Program-made: the position numbers and the translations under genes
Notes under the pieces: generated by a model
Seen by the model: only the letters and a program-made list of their open reading frames with translations
The model's database searches: none
Told to the model about the DNA's origin: nothing
Origin: PFJX01 sp044227325
GTDB lineage: Bacteria > Pseudomonadota > Gammaproteobacteria > Burkholderiales > Thiobacillaceae
Length of the DNA: 64,000 bases
Assembly: GCA_044227325.1 (NCBI GenBank)
Contig: JBGAFI010000020.1
Span: 1-64,000 of the forward strand
Reading direction: 5' to 3'
In this document: piece after piece, positions 55,559-64,000 of the stretch
How positions within the stretch are numbered: position 1 is the first letter of the stretch
Layout of the letters: each line of letters opens with the position of its first letter

Positions 55559-57217
55559 TCAAGCGCCCCCCCGCCGCATCACGCCGCCCGCCTCGGTGTA
55601 GCCGCCGCCGTGGCAGAGCGGCTGGTCCAGATAATCGGGCGGCGCGAGCGCCAGAGTTTCATACAAACGTTTCAGTTTCTGCCGGTAGACCCGGTCGAAA
55701 CTTTCCACCGCGTCGGCCGGGTTGTAGTCGCCGAACCACCAGAACCAATCGGAGCTTTCGCAGGAACGCAGCAGGGGTTCGGCCGCGGCCTGGCGCTCGG
55801 CCGGCGCCGCGTCGTAGGCTTGTTTCGCCGCCACCAGCCAGTCCCAGCCCCGGTTCTTGGCCGGATCGCCCATCCAGGTGGTGAAGTCGCCGTAGACCCA
55901 ACTGCCCGCCACCAGGTGGGGCAAGGGCTGGGGCGAGTCGGGAAACAACTCCAGGTAGTCCTTGTAGGTGGTGATGTGGACATGCGGGTCCGCCGTCAGC
56001 GCGGCGTACAGCTCGGACAGGAAGTAGTAGCCGTTGTAGGGGTAGTACTCCCAGGCGTTTTCGCCGTCCAGGATGATGCTGACCACCGGATCGGCCCCCG
56101 ACGCGTGGCTGCGCACCGCGTCCAGCGCGTGGGTGAAATGGCGCACCGCGTCGGCGCCGAACCAGCCCTTGTATTCGAAGCCGATCAGATCCGACAGATG
56201 ATCGTCGCGGAAGAACAGGGCGGTCCGGGTTTCCGGCAAGCGATACGGCACGGTGGACCAGGACGCCTTGCCGGACAACGGCTTGCCCGCCGCCGCCAGG
56301 CTGTGGCGCAGCACGCCCTCGCCGGTGGCCGCCCACTTGATCCCCGCCTCAGAAAGCTGGCGCACGGCCGCGTCGGACACGCCGCCCTCGGCGGGCCAGA
56401 AGCCGACCGGAGTCTGGCCGAACCGGGCGCGATGGTCGGCGAGGGCGGCATCGATGTGGGCACGGGCGCGCGCCGCGCCGCCCGGATACGCCGGCGCGGC
56501 GGGCAGCGGCAAGCCGGGCCGGGCCTCCCGGGCGGCGCCGAAATCCAGCAGGAGGGGAAGGATGGGATGGCTGTGGGGGGTGGACGACAACTCGATCTGT
56601 CCCCGCTCGGCCAAGCGCCGGTAGCGGGGCAGCAGGCCGGTGACGACCTCGCCGTACAGGTCGAACAGGACGCGCCGGTCCTCCTGGCTGAAGTTCTCGC
56701 CCTTGTTCATCAAGGCCATGAGCGCGGGACTCGCGCGGCGGAGGGTCTCGCCGGTCCAGACCAGGTGATACCAGGTCACCAGATCGGCCAGGTATTGCCC
56801 GGACAGGTAGGCCAGGCCCGTGTCGCCGCTTTCCTCCACGGTTTTCCAGAGCGTGTACAGCCGCTTGTAGCCGGGAAAGGGGTCCAGCATGGTGGGATGG
56901 TGGATCTTGAAGCACTGGGACACGAGCCATTGCTTGTCCGCGAGGGAAAGCGCCCCGGGCTCGGGATCGATCAGGGCCGCGAGCAGGGGATCGCGCAGCT
57001 CGCCGCTGGCGAACTGCTCGGCGTAATCCTGTAGCTGCGCCGCGAGGGTGGGCACGATGTTGACCACGCAGGCCATGTCCGGCGCGGCCTCCAGGTGGGC
57101 CGCCATATCCGCGTAATCCTTGACGGCGTGCAGGTAGGTCCATGGAAGTTGGTATCGGCCATCGGCATCGCGATAGTCGGGCTGGTGGAAGTGCCAGCAG
57201 AGAACGAGGTGGAGCAT
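55559..57217 (-). CDS. GH57 alpha-amylase/amylopullulanase-type enzyme
   Basis: The 552-residue protein begins MLHLVLCWHFHQPDYRD (motif 1). It then has GQIELSSTPHSHPILPLL (motif 2), GFWPAEGGVSD (motif 3, nucleophile Glu) and VSIILDGENAWEYY (motif 4, acid/base Asp), all GH57 signatures. It is shorter than and different from the glucanotransferase next door; sequences like this are called alpha-amylase or amylopullulanase. The ATG at 57217 opens at motif 1. It follows glgC by 62 bases on the same strand and probably shares its transcript. No signal peptide, so it acts on internal glucan. Confidence 0.85.
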   Translation of the reverse strand: MLHLVLCWHFHQPDYRDADGRYQLPWTYLHAVKDYADMAAHLEAAPDMACVVNIVPTLAAQLQDYAEQFASGELRDPLLAALIDPEPGALSLADKQWLVSQCFKIHHPTMLDPFPGYKRLYTLWKTVEESGDTGLAYLSGQYLADLVTWYHLVWTGETLRRASPALMALMNKGENFSQEDRRVLFDLYGEVVTGLLPRYRRLAERGQIELSSTPHSHPILPLLLDFGAAREARPGLPLPAAPAYPGGAARARAHIDAALADHRARFGQTPVGFWPAEGGVSDAAVRQLSEAGIKWAATGEGVLRHSLAAAGKPLSGKASWSTVPYRLPETRTALFFRDDHLSDLIGFEYKGWFGADAVRHFTHALDAVRSHASGADPVVSIILDGENAWEYYPYNGYYFLSELYAALTADPHVHITTYKDYLELFPDSPQPLPHLVAGSWVYGDFTTWMGDPAKNRGWDWLVAAKQAYDAAPAERQAAAEPLLRSCESSDWFWWFGDYNPADAVESFDRVYRQKLKRLYETLALAPPDYLDQPLCHGGGYTEAGGVMRRGGA

Positions 57218-57279
57218 GGGAAGGGAGGAGCGGAATCGGCGGGGGCAAGGATACACCTTCCCCCCTCTCCCTTAACCCT

Positions 57280-58560
57280 TTACCGAAAGTGGTGGAACGC
57301 CTGTCCCAGCATTTCCGGGGTCACCAGGGTGATGCCCCGGCTGGTGACGTGGAAGTGCTTTTCGTCCTCGGCGCGGTTGACGCCGATGCTCATGCCGGCG
57401 GGAATCTTGCAGCCCTTGTCGATGACCACCTGCTTCAGGATGGCGCCCTCGCCGATGGTCACGTCCGGCAGCACCACCGCTTCCTCCAGATAGGCGCCCT
57501 CCTTGACCCGGACGTTGGAGAACAGCACCGAGCCCCGCACGATGGCGCCGCTGATGATGCAGCCGCCGGACACCATGGAGTCCACCGCCATGCCCCGGCG
57601 ATGTTCCTCGTCGAACACGAACTTGGCCGGCGGCAACTGCTCCTGGTAGGTCCAGATCGGCCAGTCCTTGTCGTACAGATTCAGTTCCGGGGTGATGCGC
57701 GCCAGATCCAGGTTCGCCTCCCAATAGGCGTCCACGGTACCCACGTCGCGCCAGTAGGCAGGCTCGTCCTCGCCGTGCACGCAACTGTCGGTGAAGCTGT
57801 GGGAGTAGATCCGGTAACCGGTGCGGATCAGGTGGGGAATGATGTTCTTGCCGAAATCGTGGTCCGAGTTCTTGTCGTCCGCGTCCCGCACCAATTGCTC
57901 GAACAGGAAGGCCGCGTTGAACACGTAGATGCCCATGGAACACAGCGCCACGTCCGGGTTGCCGGGCATGGGCGGCGGGTTCTCCGGCTTCTCGGCGAAG
58001 TCCACCACGCGCCCCTCGTCGTTGACGGCGATGACGCCGAAGGCGCTCGCCTCCTTGAGTGGCACCTCGATGCAGGCGACGGTCATGTCCGCCTCGTTGC
58101 GCACGTGGTTGGCGATCATTTCGCCGTAGTCCATCTTGTAGATGTGGTCGCCGGCCAGCACCAGCACGTATTCCGGCTTGTAGACGCGCAGGATGTCCAG
58201 GTTCTGGTAGATGGCGTCGGCGGTGCCCCGGTACCAGGTGTCCTCGTCCACCCGCTGCTGGGCGGGCATCAGCTCGACGAACTCGTTGAATTCGCCGCGC
58301 AGGAAACCCCAGCCGCGCTGCACGTGCTTGATCAGGGAATGGGCCTTGTACTGGGTGACGACGCCGATGCGGCGGATGCCGGAATTCATGCAGTTGGAAA
58401 GGGGAAAATCGATGATGCGGAACTTGCCGCCGAACGGCACCGCGGGTTTCGCGCGCCAATCGGTGAGTTGTTTGAGGCGGCTGCCCCGGCCGCCGGCAAG
58501 GATCAGGGCGACCGTGTTCTTGGTTAGTAGACTAACGAAACGCGGATATTCTTTTTGCAC
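57280..58560 (-). CDS. glgC: Glucose-1-phosphate adenylyltransferase
   Basis: The 426-residue enzyme makes ADP-glucose, the rate-limiting step of glycogen synthesis. Family marks are ALILAGGRGSRLKQLTDWRAKPAVPFGGKFRIIDFPLSNC at the N-terminus (nucleotide loop and the allosteric-site lysine region), GTADAIYQN, and GDHIYKMDY. The C-terminal left-handed beta helix (about 310-415) has hexapeptide repeats (GCIISGAIVRGSVLFSNVRVKEGAYLEEAVVLPDV). It is likely regulated by metabolites such as fructose-1,6-bisphosphate or AMP, as in the bacterial family. It is divergent from glgB with an inverted repeat between. Length is normal. Confidence 0.93.
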   Translation of the reverse strand: MQKEYPRFVSLLTKNTVALILAGGRGSRLKQLTDWRAKPAVPFGGKFRIIDFPLSNCMNSGIRRIGVVTQYKAHSLIKHVQRGWGFLRGEFNEFVELMPAQQRVDEDTWYRGTADAIYQNLDILRVYKPEYVLVLAGDHIYKMDYGEMIANHVRNEADMTVACIEVPLKEASAFGVIAVNDEGRVVDFAEKPENPPPMPGNPDVALCSMGIYVFNAAFLFEQLVRDADDKNSDHDFGKNIIPHLIRTGYRIYSHSFTDSCVHGEDEPAYWRDVGTVDAYWEANLDLARITPELNLYDKDWPIWTYQEQLPPAKFVFDEEHRRGMAVDSMVSGGCIISGAIVRGSVLFSNVRVKEGAYLEEAVVLPDVTIGEGAILKQVVIDKGCKIPAGMSIGVNRAEDEKHFHVTSRGITLVTPEMLGQAFHHFR

Positions 58561-58642
58561 GCTTGGTCCCCTTCGCTGAGGTGTTGTTTATTCATCTGAG
58601 GCTTTAGGTGAAATAATAGCCGATGTAGTTATCCTTAATACA

Positions 58643-58667
58643 TGACCCGAGGATAACCATCGGGTCA
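58643..58667. promoter_or_regulatory. Inverted repeat in glgC-glgB intergenic region
   Basis: TGACCCGA (58643-58650) and TCGGGTCA (58660-58667) are an exact inverted repeat with 9 bases between them. It sits 62 bases before the glgB start and 83 bases before the glgC start, suitable as an operator controlling both. The regulator is not known. Confidence 0.55.
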
Positions 58668-58728
58668 CGATACTCGGGTAAGCTGAACCATCCCGCCTGA
58701 CGGCAACCATTCCAATTAGACCCACGCC

Positions 58729-60888
58729 ATGCCCCATTCCCTGGAACGTCTCCTCACCGCGCGACACCACGATCCCTTCTCCATTCTCGGGCTGCATCCC
58801 GATCCGGAAGGCTGGGTGTTGCGGGTGTTCCGCCCGGACGCCAGCCGCGTCACCCTGATGCTGCCCGACGGCGGCGTCGACCTCGCCAAGACCGACAGCC
58901 GCGGCCTGTACGAATGGCGCGGCGCCCTCGCCCCGCCCCGGCCCTGGCGGCTGGCCATCGTCGCGGACGGCCAGTCCTTCGAGATCGTCGATCCCTACGC
59001 CTTCGGGCCGCTGCTCACGGACCAGGAAATCCACCTGTACAACGAAGGCCGTCTGCTGGAGGCCTGGCGCAGCCTGGGCGCCCAGCCCATGCAGTTGGAC
59101 GGCGCCGACGGCGTGCGTTTCGCCGTCTGGGCGCCCAACGCGGAACGGGTCTCGGTGGTGGGCAGCTTCAACAACTGGGACGGCCGCATCCACGCCATGC
59201 GCGTGCGCGGCGGCTCCGGCATCTGGGAACTGTTCATCCCCGGCCTGGCCGCGGGCGACCTGTATAAATTCGAGATCCGCAACCGGGATTCCGGCGCGGT
59301 CATGGTCAAGGCCGACCCCTTCGGCCAGGGTTTCGAAATGCGCCCGGGCACCGCCGCCGTGGTGCCCGGCGCGTCGCTCCACACCTGGGGCGACGCCGAA
59401 TGGATGCAGGACCGCGCGCGCCGGGACTGGCAGCACGCGCCCATGAACACCTATGAAATCCATGCCGGCTCCTGGCGCCGGCATCCGGACGGACGCTTCT
59501 ACAACTGGCGCGAGCTGGCGGATGTCCTGGTGCCCTACATGGCGGACCTGAGCTACACCCACCTGGAGCTCATGCCGGTCACCGAGCATCCCCTGGACGC
59601 CTCCTGGGGCTACCAGACCACCGGTTATTTCGCCCCCTCCTCCCGCTTCGGCTCGGCCGACGACTTCCGCTACTTCGTCGACGCCTGCCACCAGGCCGGC
59701 ATCGGCGTATTGCTGGACTGGGTGCCGGGCCACTTTCCCATGGACGCCTGGGCCCTGGCCCGCTTCGACGGCACCGCCCTGTACGAGCACGAGGATCCGC
59801 GCCTGGGCGTGCACCAGGACTGGGGCACCCACATCTTCAATTACGGGCGCGGCGAGGTGAAGGGTTTCCTCCTGTCCAGCGCCTACTATTGGCTGTCGGA
59901 ATTCCACCTGGACGGCCTGCGCGTGGACGCGGTCGCCTCCATGCTCTACCTGGACTATTCGCGCAAGAACGGCGAGTGGCTGCCCAACAAGTACGGCGGC
60001 CGCGAGAACCTGGAGGCCATCGATTTCCTACGCGAGATGAACGCCATGGTGCACGAGCGCTTTCCCGGCGCGCTGACCATCGCCGAGGAATCCACCGCCT
60101 GGCCCATGGTGTCGCGCCCCACCTACGTGGGCGGCCTGGGCTTCTCCATGAAATGGAACATGGGCTGGATGAACGACACCCTGGCCTACATCGGCCAGGA
60201 CCCGATCTACCGCCGCTACCACCACAACAATCTCACCTTCGGCCAGCTTTACGCCTACTCCGAGAACTTCGTGCTGCCCTTCTCCCACGACGAGATCGTG
60301 CACGGCAAACGTTCCCTGCTCGGCAAGATGCCCGGCGACGCCTGGCAGCAGTTCGCCAACCTGCGCCTGCTGCTCGCCTACCAGGCCGCCAGCCCGGGCA
60401 AGAAGCTCAACTTCATGGGCAACGAGTTCGGCCAGGGCCGGGAGTGGTCGGAGAAATGGGAGCTGGACTGGGGCCTGCTGCAGACCGACTGGCACGAAGG
60501 CGTCGTCCGCTGCGCGCGCGACCTCAACCGCCTGTATCGCGATCTGCCGCCCCTGCACGACCTGGACTTCCAGGTGGAAGGTTTCGCCTGGATCGACTGC
60601 CACGACGCCGACCAGTCCATCCTCACCTTCCTGCGCCGCGACCGGCAGGGCCGCTCGGTGGTGGCCGCCTTCAACTTCACCCCGGTGCCCAGGGACGGCT
60701 ACCGCATCGGCGCCCCCGCGGCGGGCTTCTGGCGCGAGATATTCAACAGCGATTCGGCCTTCTACGGCGGCGGCAACATGGGCAACGGCGCCGGCCTGAT
60801 GTCGGAAGAACTGCCCTGGATGGGCTATCCCCAGTCCCTGGTCTTGACCCTGCCGCCCCTGGCCGGAATCATCCTCTATCAGGACTGA
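58729..60888 (+). CDS. glgB: 1,4-alpha-glucan branching enzyme
   Basis: The 719-residue GH13 enzyme adds alpha-1,6 branches to glycogen. There are two N-terminal CBM48-like domains (about 5-95 and 110-215), then the catalytic barrel with HPLDASWGYQTTGYF, DWVPGHFP, GLRVDAVASMLY (nucleophile Asp), TIAEEST (acid/base Glu) and LPFSHDEIVHGK. The C-terminal domain is about 600-715. All catalytic motifs are complete and the length matches proteobacterial GlgB. It is followed, within 5 bases of its stop, by a CorA-like gene. glgA and glgX are not in the window. Confidence 0.94.
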   Translation: MPHSLERLLTARHHDPFSILGLHPDPEGWVLRVFRPDASRVTLMLPDGGVDLAKTDSRGLYEWRGALAPPRPWRLAIVADGQSFEIVDPYAFGPLLTDQEIHLYNEGRLLEAWRSLGAQPMQLDGADGVRFAVWAPNAERVSVVGSFNNWDGRIHAMRVRGGSGIWELFIPGLAAGDLYKFEIRNRDSGAVMVKADPFGQGFEMRPGTAAVVPGASLHTWGDAEWMQDRARRDWQHAPMNTYEIHAGSWRRHPDGRFYNWRELADVLVPYMADLSYTHLELMPVTEHPLDASWGYQTTGYFAPSSRFGSADDFRYFVDACHQAGIGVLLDWVPGHFPMDAWALARFDGTALYEHEDPRLGVHQDWGTHIFNYGRGEVKGFLLSSAYYWLSEFHLDGLRVDAVASMLYLDYSRKNGEWLPNKYGGRENLEAIDFLREMNAMVHERFPGALTIAEESTAWPMVSRPTYVGGLGFSMKWNMGWMNDTLAYIGQDPIYRRYHHNNLTFGQLYAYSENFVLPFSHDEIVHGKRSLLGKMPGDAWQQFANLRLLLAYQAASPGKKLNFMGNEFGQGREWSEKWELDWGLLQTDWHEGVVRCARDLNRLYRDLPPLHDLDFQVEGFAWIDCHDADQSILTFLRRDRQGRSVVAAFNFTPVPRDGYRIGAPAAGFWREIFNSDSAFYGGGNMGNGAGLMSEELPWMGYPQSLVLTLPPLAGIILYQD

Positions 60889-60892
60889 ACGG

Positions 60893-61855
60893 GTGGGCGG
60901 CTTCGTTTCCTGCCAGGTTCTCGGCGGAGGGAAACGCCGCGCCATTCCCCTGGCCGACGTTTCCGAAGCCATCGCCGCCGGCGAAGGCCTGGTCTGGATG
61001 GAACTGAACGATCCGGACCAGGCCACGCTGGCCCAGTTGCAGAAGGAACTGGGTCTCCATGAACTGGCGGTCGAGGACGCCCTGTTCGCCAACCAGCGGC
61101 CCAAGGTGGAGGACTACGCGGGCGGCCTGTTCGTGGTGTTGCGCACCGCGCGGATCTGGAACGACGCCATCGAATACGGCGAAACCCACATCTTCTGCGG
61201 CCCCGCCTACCTGGCCATCATGCGCCACGACACCGGGCCGGGCTACGGCCGCGTCCTGGACCGTCTGGAAGCCGGCGGCAAGGCGCCGACCACCGGCATG
61301 GCCCTGTACGCCCTGCTGGACCACATCGTCGACGAGCTGCGCCCGTTGTCCAGCCGGCTCGAGGACCGCTATACCGACCTGGAGTCGGCGATTTTCTCCG
61401 GCGGTTTTTCCGGGGAAAACCTGCAACACCTGTTCGAGACCAAGCGGGAGATCATGGGGCTCATGTCCGCCATCCACCCGGTGCCGGAAATCTGCGGCGA
61501 CCTGATCCGCCTGCACCAGAACCTGGTGGACAAGGAACTGCGCGCCTACTACCGGGACGTGGCGGACCACGCCATCCGTCTGATCCAAAGCCTGGACCGG
61601 CTACGGGAAATGATCGCCGACGCCATGCAGCTCTCCCTCGCCACCGCGGTCATGGAGCAGAGCGACTCGGTGCAGAAGCTGGCCGGCTGGGGCGCCATCC
61701 TCGCCATTCCCACCCTGGTGTTCAGTCTCTACGGCATGAACTTCAAAAACATGCCGGAATTGGACTGGCCCTTGGGCTATCCCATGACCCTGCTCGCCAC
61801 CGGCCTCGCCTGCTTCTGGCTGTATCGCCACCTGAAGCGGCGCGGCTGGATCTGA
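60893..61855 (+). CDS. CorA-family divalent cation transporter
   Basis: This 320-residue product has the CorA layout: a large N-terminal cytoplasmic alpha/beta domain (about 1-150), long helices (about 160-255) and two C-terminal transmembrane helices (about 262-282 and 292-312) joined by the YGMNF signature loop. CorA forms a pentameric channel for magnesium, sometimes cobalt or nickel; the ZntB-type relative cannot be excluded. The gene starts with GTG at 60893, 5 bases after glgB, so it may be co-transcribed with glycogen genes, which is an odd pairing. pgi follows 30 bases later. Confidence 0.87.
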   Translation: MGGFVSCQVLGGGKRRAIPLADVSEAIAAGEGLVWMELNDPDQATLAQLQKELGLHELAVEDALFANQRPKVEDYAGGLFVVLRTARIWNDAIEYGETHIFCGPAYLAIMRHDTGPGYGRVLDRLEAGGKAPTTGMALYALLDHIVDELRPLSSRLEDRYTDLESAIFSGGFSGENLQHLFETKREIMGLMSAIHPVPEICGDLIRLHQNLVDKELRAYYRDVADHAIRLIQSLDRLREMIADAMQLSLATAVMEQSDSVQKLAGWGAILAIPTLVFSLYGMNFKNMPELDWPLGYPMTLLATGLACFWLYRHLKRRGWI

Positions 61856-61885
61856 CATCCGCTAACCCACAACGCATCGACCGCC

Positions 61886-63529
61886 ATGCCCGACATCACC
61901 CTCACCCCCACCTGGCAAGCCCTGAAGGAAGAACGCAAGGCCTGGAAGACCCTGCATTTGCGCACCCTGTTCGCCCGCGACAAGAAGCGCGCCGAGCGCT
62001 TCTCCCTGCAACTGGACGACCTGTTGCTGGACTACTCGAAGAACCTGATCCGGCCGCAGACCCTGCGCCTGCTGATCAGGCTGGCCAAGGAAGCCGGCGT
62101 GGAAACCCTGCGCGACGCCATGTTCGCCGGCGAAAAGATCAACCTGACGGAAGGCCGCGCGGTGCTGCACACCGCCCTGCGCAACCGCTCCGAACGGCCC
62201 GTTCTCGTGGACGGCGCCGACGTCATGCCGGAGGTGCGCGCGGTGCTGGCGCGCATGCGCGCCTTCGCCGACCGGCTGCGCACCGGCAAGTGGAAAGGCT
62301 ATACCGGCAAGGCCATCACCGACGTGGTGAACATCGGCATCGGCGGTTCCGACCTGGGCCCGGCCATGGCCTGCCTGGCGCTCAAGCCCTATGGCGGCAA
62401 CCTGCGCGCCCATTTCGTTTCCAACGTGGACCCCAGCCATCTGGTGGACACCCTGGAGGACCTGGACCCGGCCACCACCCTGTTCATCGTCGCCTCGAAG
62501 ACCTTCACCACCCAGGAGACCCTGCTCAACGCCGGCTCGGCGCGGGCCTGGCTGCTGGCGGCGGCCAAGGACGAGAAGGCGGTGGCGAAGCATTTCGTCG
62601 CCGTCTCCACCAATGAAGGCGCGGTGCGGGAATTCGGCATTGACCCGGCCAACATGTTCGGTTTCTGGGACTGGGTCGGCGGCCGCTATTCCCTGTGGAG
62701 CGCCATCGGCCTGCCCATCGCCCTGTACATCGGCATGGACGAATTCGAGGAGCTGCTGGCCGGCGCCCACGACATGGACGAGCATTTCCGCGGCGCGCCC
62801 CTGGACGCGAACATGCCGGTGATCCTGGCCGTGCTGGGCCTCTGGTACAACAATTTCTGGGACGCCCAGAGCTACGCGGTGCTGCCCTACGAGCAGCGCC
62901 TCTCCCGCTTCCCCGCCTACCTCCAGCAGTGCGACATGGAAAGCAACGGCAAGGGCGTGACCCGGGACGGCAAACCGGTGAAGCTCTCCACCGGCCCCAT
63001 CCTGTTCGGCGAGCCCGGCACCAACGGCCAGCACGCCTTCTACCAGCTCATCCACCAGGGCACCAAGCTGATCCCCTGCGACTTCCTCGCGGCCGTGGAA
63101 TCCCATAACGATGTGGGCGGCCAGCACGCGGTGCTGCTGTCCAACTTCCTGGCCCAGCCGGAAGCCCTGATGCGCGGCAAGACCGCCGCCGAGGCGGAGA
63201 CCGAGTTGGCCCAGACCGGCATGGCCAAGCGCGACATCAAGGCCCTGGCGCCGCACAAGGTGTTCCCCGGCAACCGCCCCACCAACACCCTGCTCTACCG
63301 CAAGCTGACGCCGCGCACCCTGGGCCGTCTGATCGCGCTGTACGAGCACAAGGTGTTCGTGCAGGGCGCCCTGTGGAACGTGAATTCCTACGACCAGTGG
63401 GGCGTGGAACTGGGCAAGCAGTTGGCCAAGGCGATCCTGCCGGAACTGGAGGGAAAACCCGCCGCGCGGAACGGCGCCGGCCACGACGCCTCCACCGCGG
63501 CGCTCATCGCGCGTCTTCGCTCTTCCTGA
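61886..63529 (+). CDS. pgi: Glucose-6-phosphate isomerase
   Basis: The 547-residue enzyme converts glucose-6-phosphate and fructose-6-phosphate and links glycolysis to the glycogen block. Signatures are VNIGIGGSDLGPAM, TFTTQETLLNA, GRYSLWSAIGLP, EPGTNGQHAFYQLIHQG and the C-terminal VFVQGALWNVNSYDQWGVELGK with the catalytic lysine. The catalytic Glu and His are in SNGKGVTRDG-GTNGQHAF regions as in the family. Normal full length. The end overlaps the 3' end of the convergent phosphatidyltransferase gene by 26 bases. Confidence 0.95.
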   Translation: MPDITLTPTWQALKEERKAWKTLHLRTLFARDKKRAERFSLQLDDLLLDYSKNLIRPQTLRLLIRLAKEAGVETLRDAMFAGEKINLTEGRAVLHTALRNRSERPVLVDGADVMPEVRAVLARMRAFADRLRTGKWKGYTGKAITDVVNIGIGGSDLGPAMACLALKPYGGNLRAHFVSNVDPSHLVDTLEDLDPATTLFIVASKTFTTQETLLNAGSARAWLLAAAKDEKAVAKHFVAVSTNEGAVREFGIDPANMFGFWDWVGGRYSLWSAIGLPIALYIGMDEFEELLAGAHDMDEHFRGAPLDANMPVILAVLGLWYNNFWDAQSYAVLPYEQRLSRFPAYLQQCDMESNGKGVTRDGKPVKLSTGPILFGEPGTNGQHAFYQLIHQGTKLIPCDFLAAVESHNDVGGQHAVLLSNFLAQPEALMRGKTAAEAETELAQTGMAKRDIKALAPHKVFPGNRPTNTLLYRKLTPRTLGRLIALYEHKVFVQGALWNVNSYDQWGVELGKQLAKAILPELEGKPAARNGAGHDASTAALIARLRSS

Positions 63530-64000
63530 GGTAATCCCGGGTCTTGCCCGTCCACAGCCAGATATAGCGCAGGCCGGACACGGCCACGACGATGGCGGTG
63601 ACCTGGGCGAAAGGATCGATGCCCGCGTCCAGCCCCAGGTCCAGCGCCATGTCCGCGAGGGTGTAGGAAACCAGGACGAATTCCAGCGCGGTGGCCAGCT
63701 TGCCCGACAGGGTGGGCCGCACGTCCAGGCTGCCGGTCAGGCGGCGGTAGGCCTCGGCGCCGGCCAGAATGACGATGTCCCGCACCAGCACCAGCCAGAG
63801 CAGCCACATGGGCAGCAGATCGGTCAGGCACAGCATGGTCAGGGTGGTGAGCAGCATCACCTTGTCGGCGATGGGATCGAGCCAGGCGCCGAGCACGCTG
63901 CGCTGATTCAGCAGACGCGCGAGGTTGCCGTCCAGCAGATCGGTCAAGGCCGCCGCGACGAACAGCCAGAACGCCGCGTCCACGTCGTACTCGCTCAGGC
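63504..64000 (-). CDS. CDP-alcohol phosphatidyltransferase (5' end outside window)
   Basis: The visible 165 residues have four or five membrane segments and the family motif D-G-x2-A-R-x8-G-x3-D-x3-D, seen as LLDGNLARLLNQRSVLGAWL then DPIADK. Such enzymes transfer a phosphoalcohol to or from CDP-diacylglycerol in the inner membrane. The frame is open to the window end without a stop and the true start is probably beyond 64000, since PgsA-like members begin about 20-30 residues earlier. Which product is made (phosphatidylglycerol phosphate or another) cannot be told. Overlaps the pgi end by 26 bases. Confidence 0.85.
   Translation of the reverse strand, partial: LSEYDVDAAFWLFVAAALTDLLDGNLARLLNQRSVLGAWLDPIADKVMLLTTLTMLCLTDLLPMWLLWLVLVRDIVILAGAEAYRRLTGSLDVRPTLSGKLATALEFVLVSYTLADMALDLGLDAGIDPFAQVTAIVVAVSGLRYIWLWTGKTRDYLRKSEDAR

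Noticed and set aside
53474..57034. Open frame of 1186 codons on the plus strand
   Set aside because: It is antisense to both GH57 genes and has low-complexity valine, glycine and histidine content. It is a shadow of the real coding strand.

Overview
The window is high-GC DNA with dense, often overlapping genes. It looks like the chromosome of a betaproteobacterium. The Gcr/SpecificRecomb-type membrane protein, rmuC, GcvR-like, DUF6394-like and SlyD-like genes, and a GH57-plus-glg glycogen block, fit Rhodocyclales or Nitrosomonadales relatives. No rRNA, tRNA or species marker allows a firmer assignment, so this is inference.

Layout. Positions 1-1345 are lower-GC and look like the end of an integron cassette array: an attC-like site at 757-859, two small cassette-type genes (an unknown membrane protein and a low-molecular-weight phosphotyrosine phosphatase) and a decayed acetyltransferase at the edge. 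Positions 1.6-6.1 kb hold ordinary chromosomal genes (GcvR-like ACT protein, YkgJ-type cysteine cluster, SpoIIAA-like, EamA transporter, rmuC). Positions 6.2-17.2 kb hold sensory genes: an HD-GYP regulator coupled to a 1445-residue hybrid kinase, then a second hybrid kinase coupled to a PstS-like periplasmic protein. A YyaL-type thioredoxin-fold protein and a CopD-like protein lie between them. Then follow pbpC and sodB with a clear promoter and terminator.

Positions 20.4-31.3 kb are one tightly packed minus-strand operon of eight signalling genes. In transcription order they are REC-REC-PAS-PAS-GGDEF-EAL-REC, REC, a small HD-GYP-tail domain, HDOD, membrane PAS kinase, FIST, soluble kinase and REC-HD-GYP. 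It encodes enzymes that both make and degrade cyclic di-GMP next to two sister kinases, which suggests a self-contained phosphorelay and c-di-GMP module. Positions 31.7-39.3 kb carry a Gcr-type membrane protein and a potassium cluster (a 6-TM channel with RCK domain, a soluble RCK protein, and a 2-TM channel with two RCK domains), with dtd and small genes between. Positions 40.1-44.4 kb carry an M20-peptidase-like gene coupled to a large patatin-like protein.

Positions 44.4-48.9 kb look like an inserted defence-type island next to clpB. It starts with an 86-bp copy of part of clpB fused to a 5'-truncated higB toxin, continues with intact higA, and ends with a 1259-residue protein that joins a glycosyltransferase-4-like domain, a STAND-type NTPase and five almost identical 49-residue TPR-like repeats. 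This protein is the best candidate for an undescribed system, probably immune or sensory. No function is proven.

Positions 49-64 kb return to core genes: clpB, nadC (with an in-frame palindromic repeat), an SlyD-like isomerase, two GH57 enzymes, glgC, glgB, a CorA-like transporter, pgi, and a CDP-alcohol phosphatidyltransferase cut by the window end. The GH57, glg and pgi genes form a glycogen/alpha-glucan block, with glgA not present in the window. Several families of palindromic dispersed repeats sit between genes, and two of them run into coding sequence.
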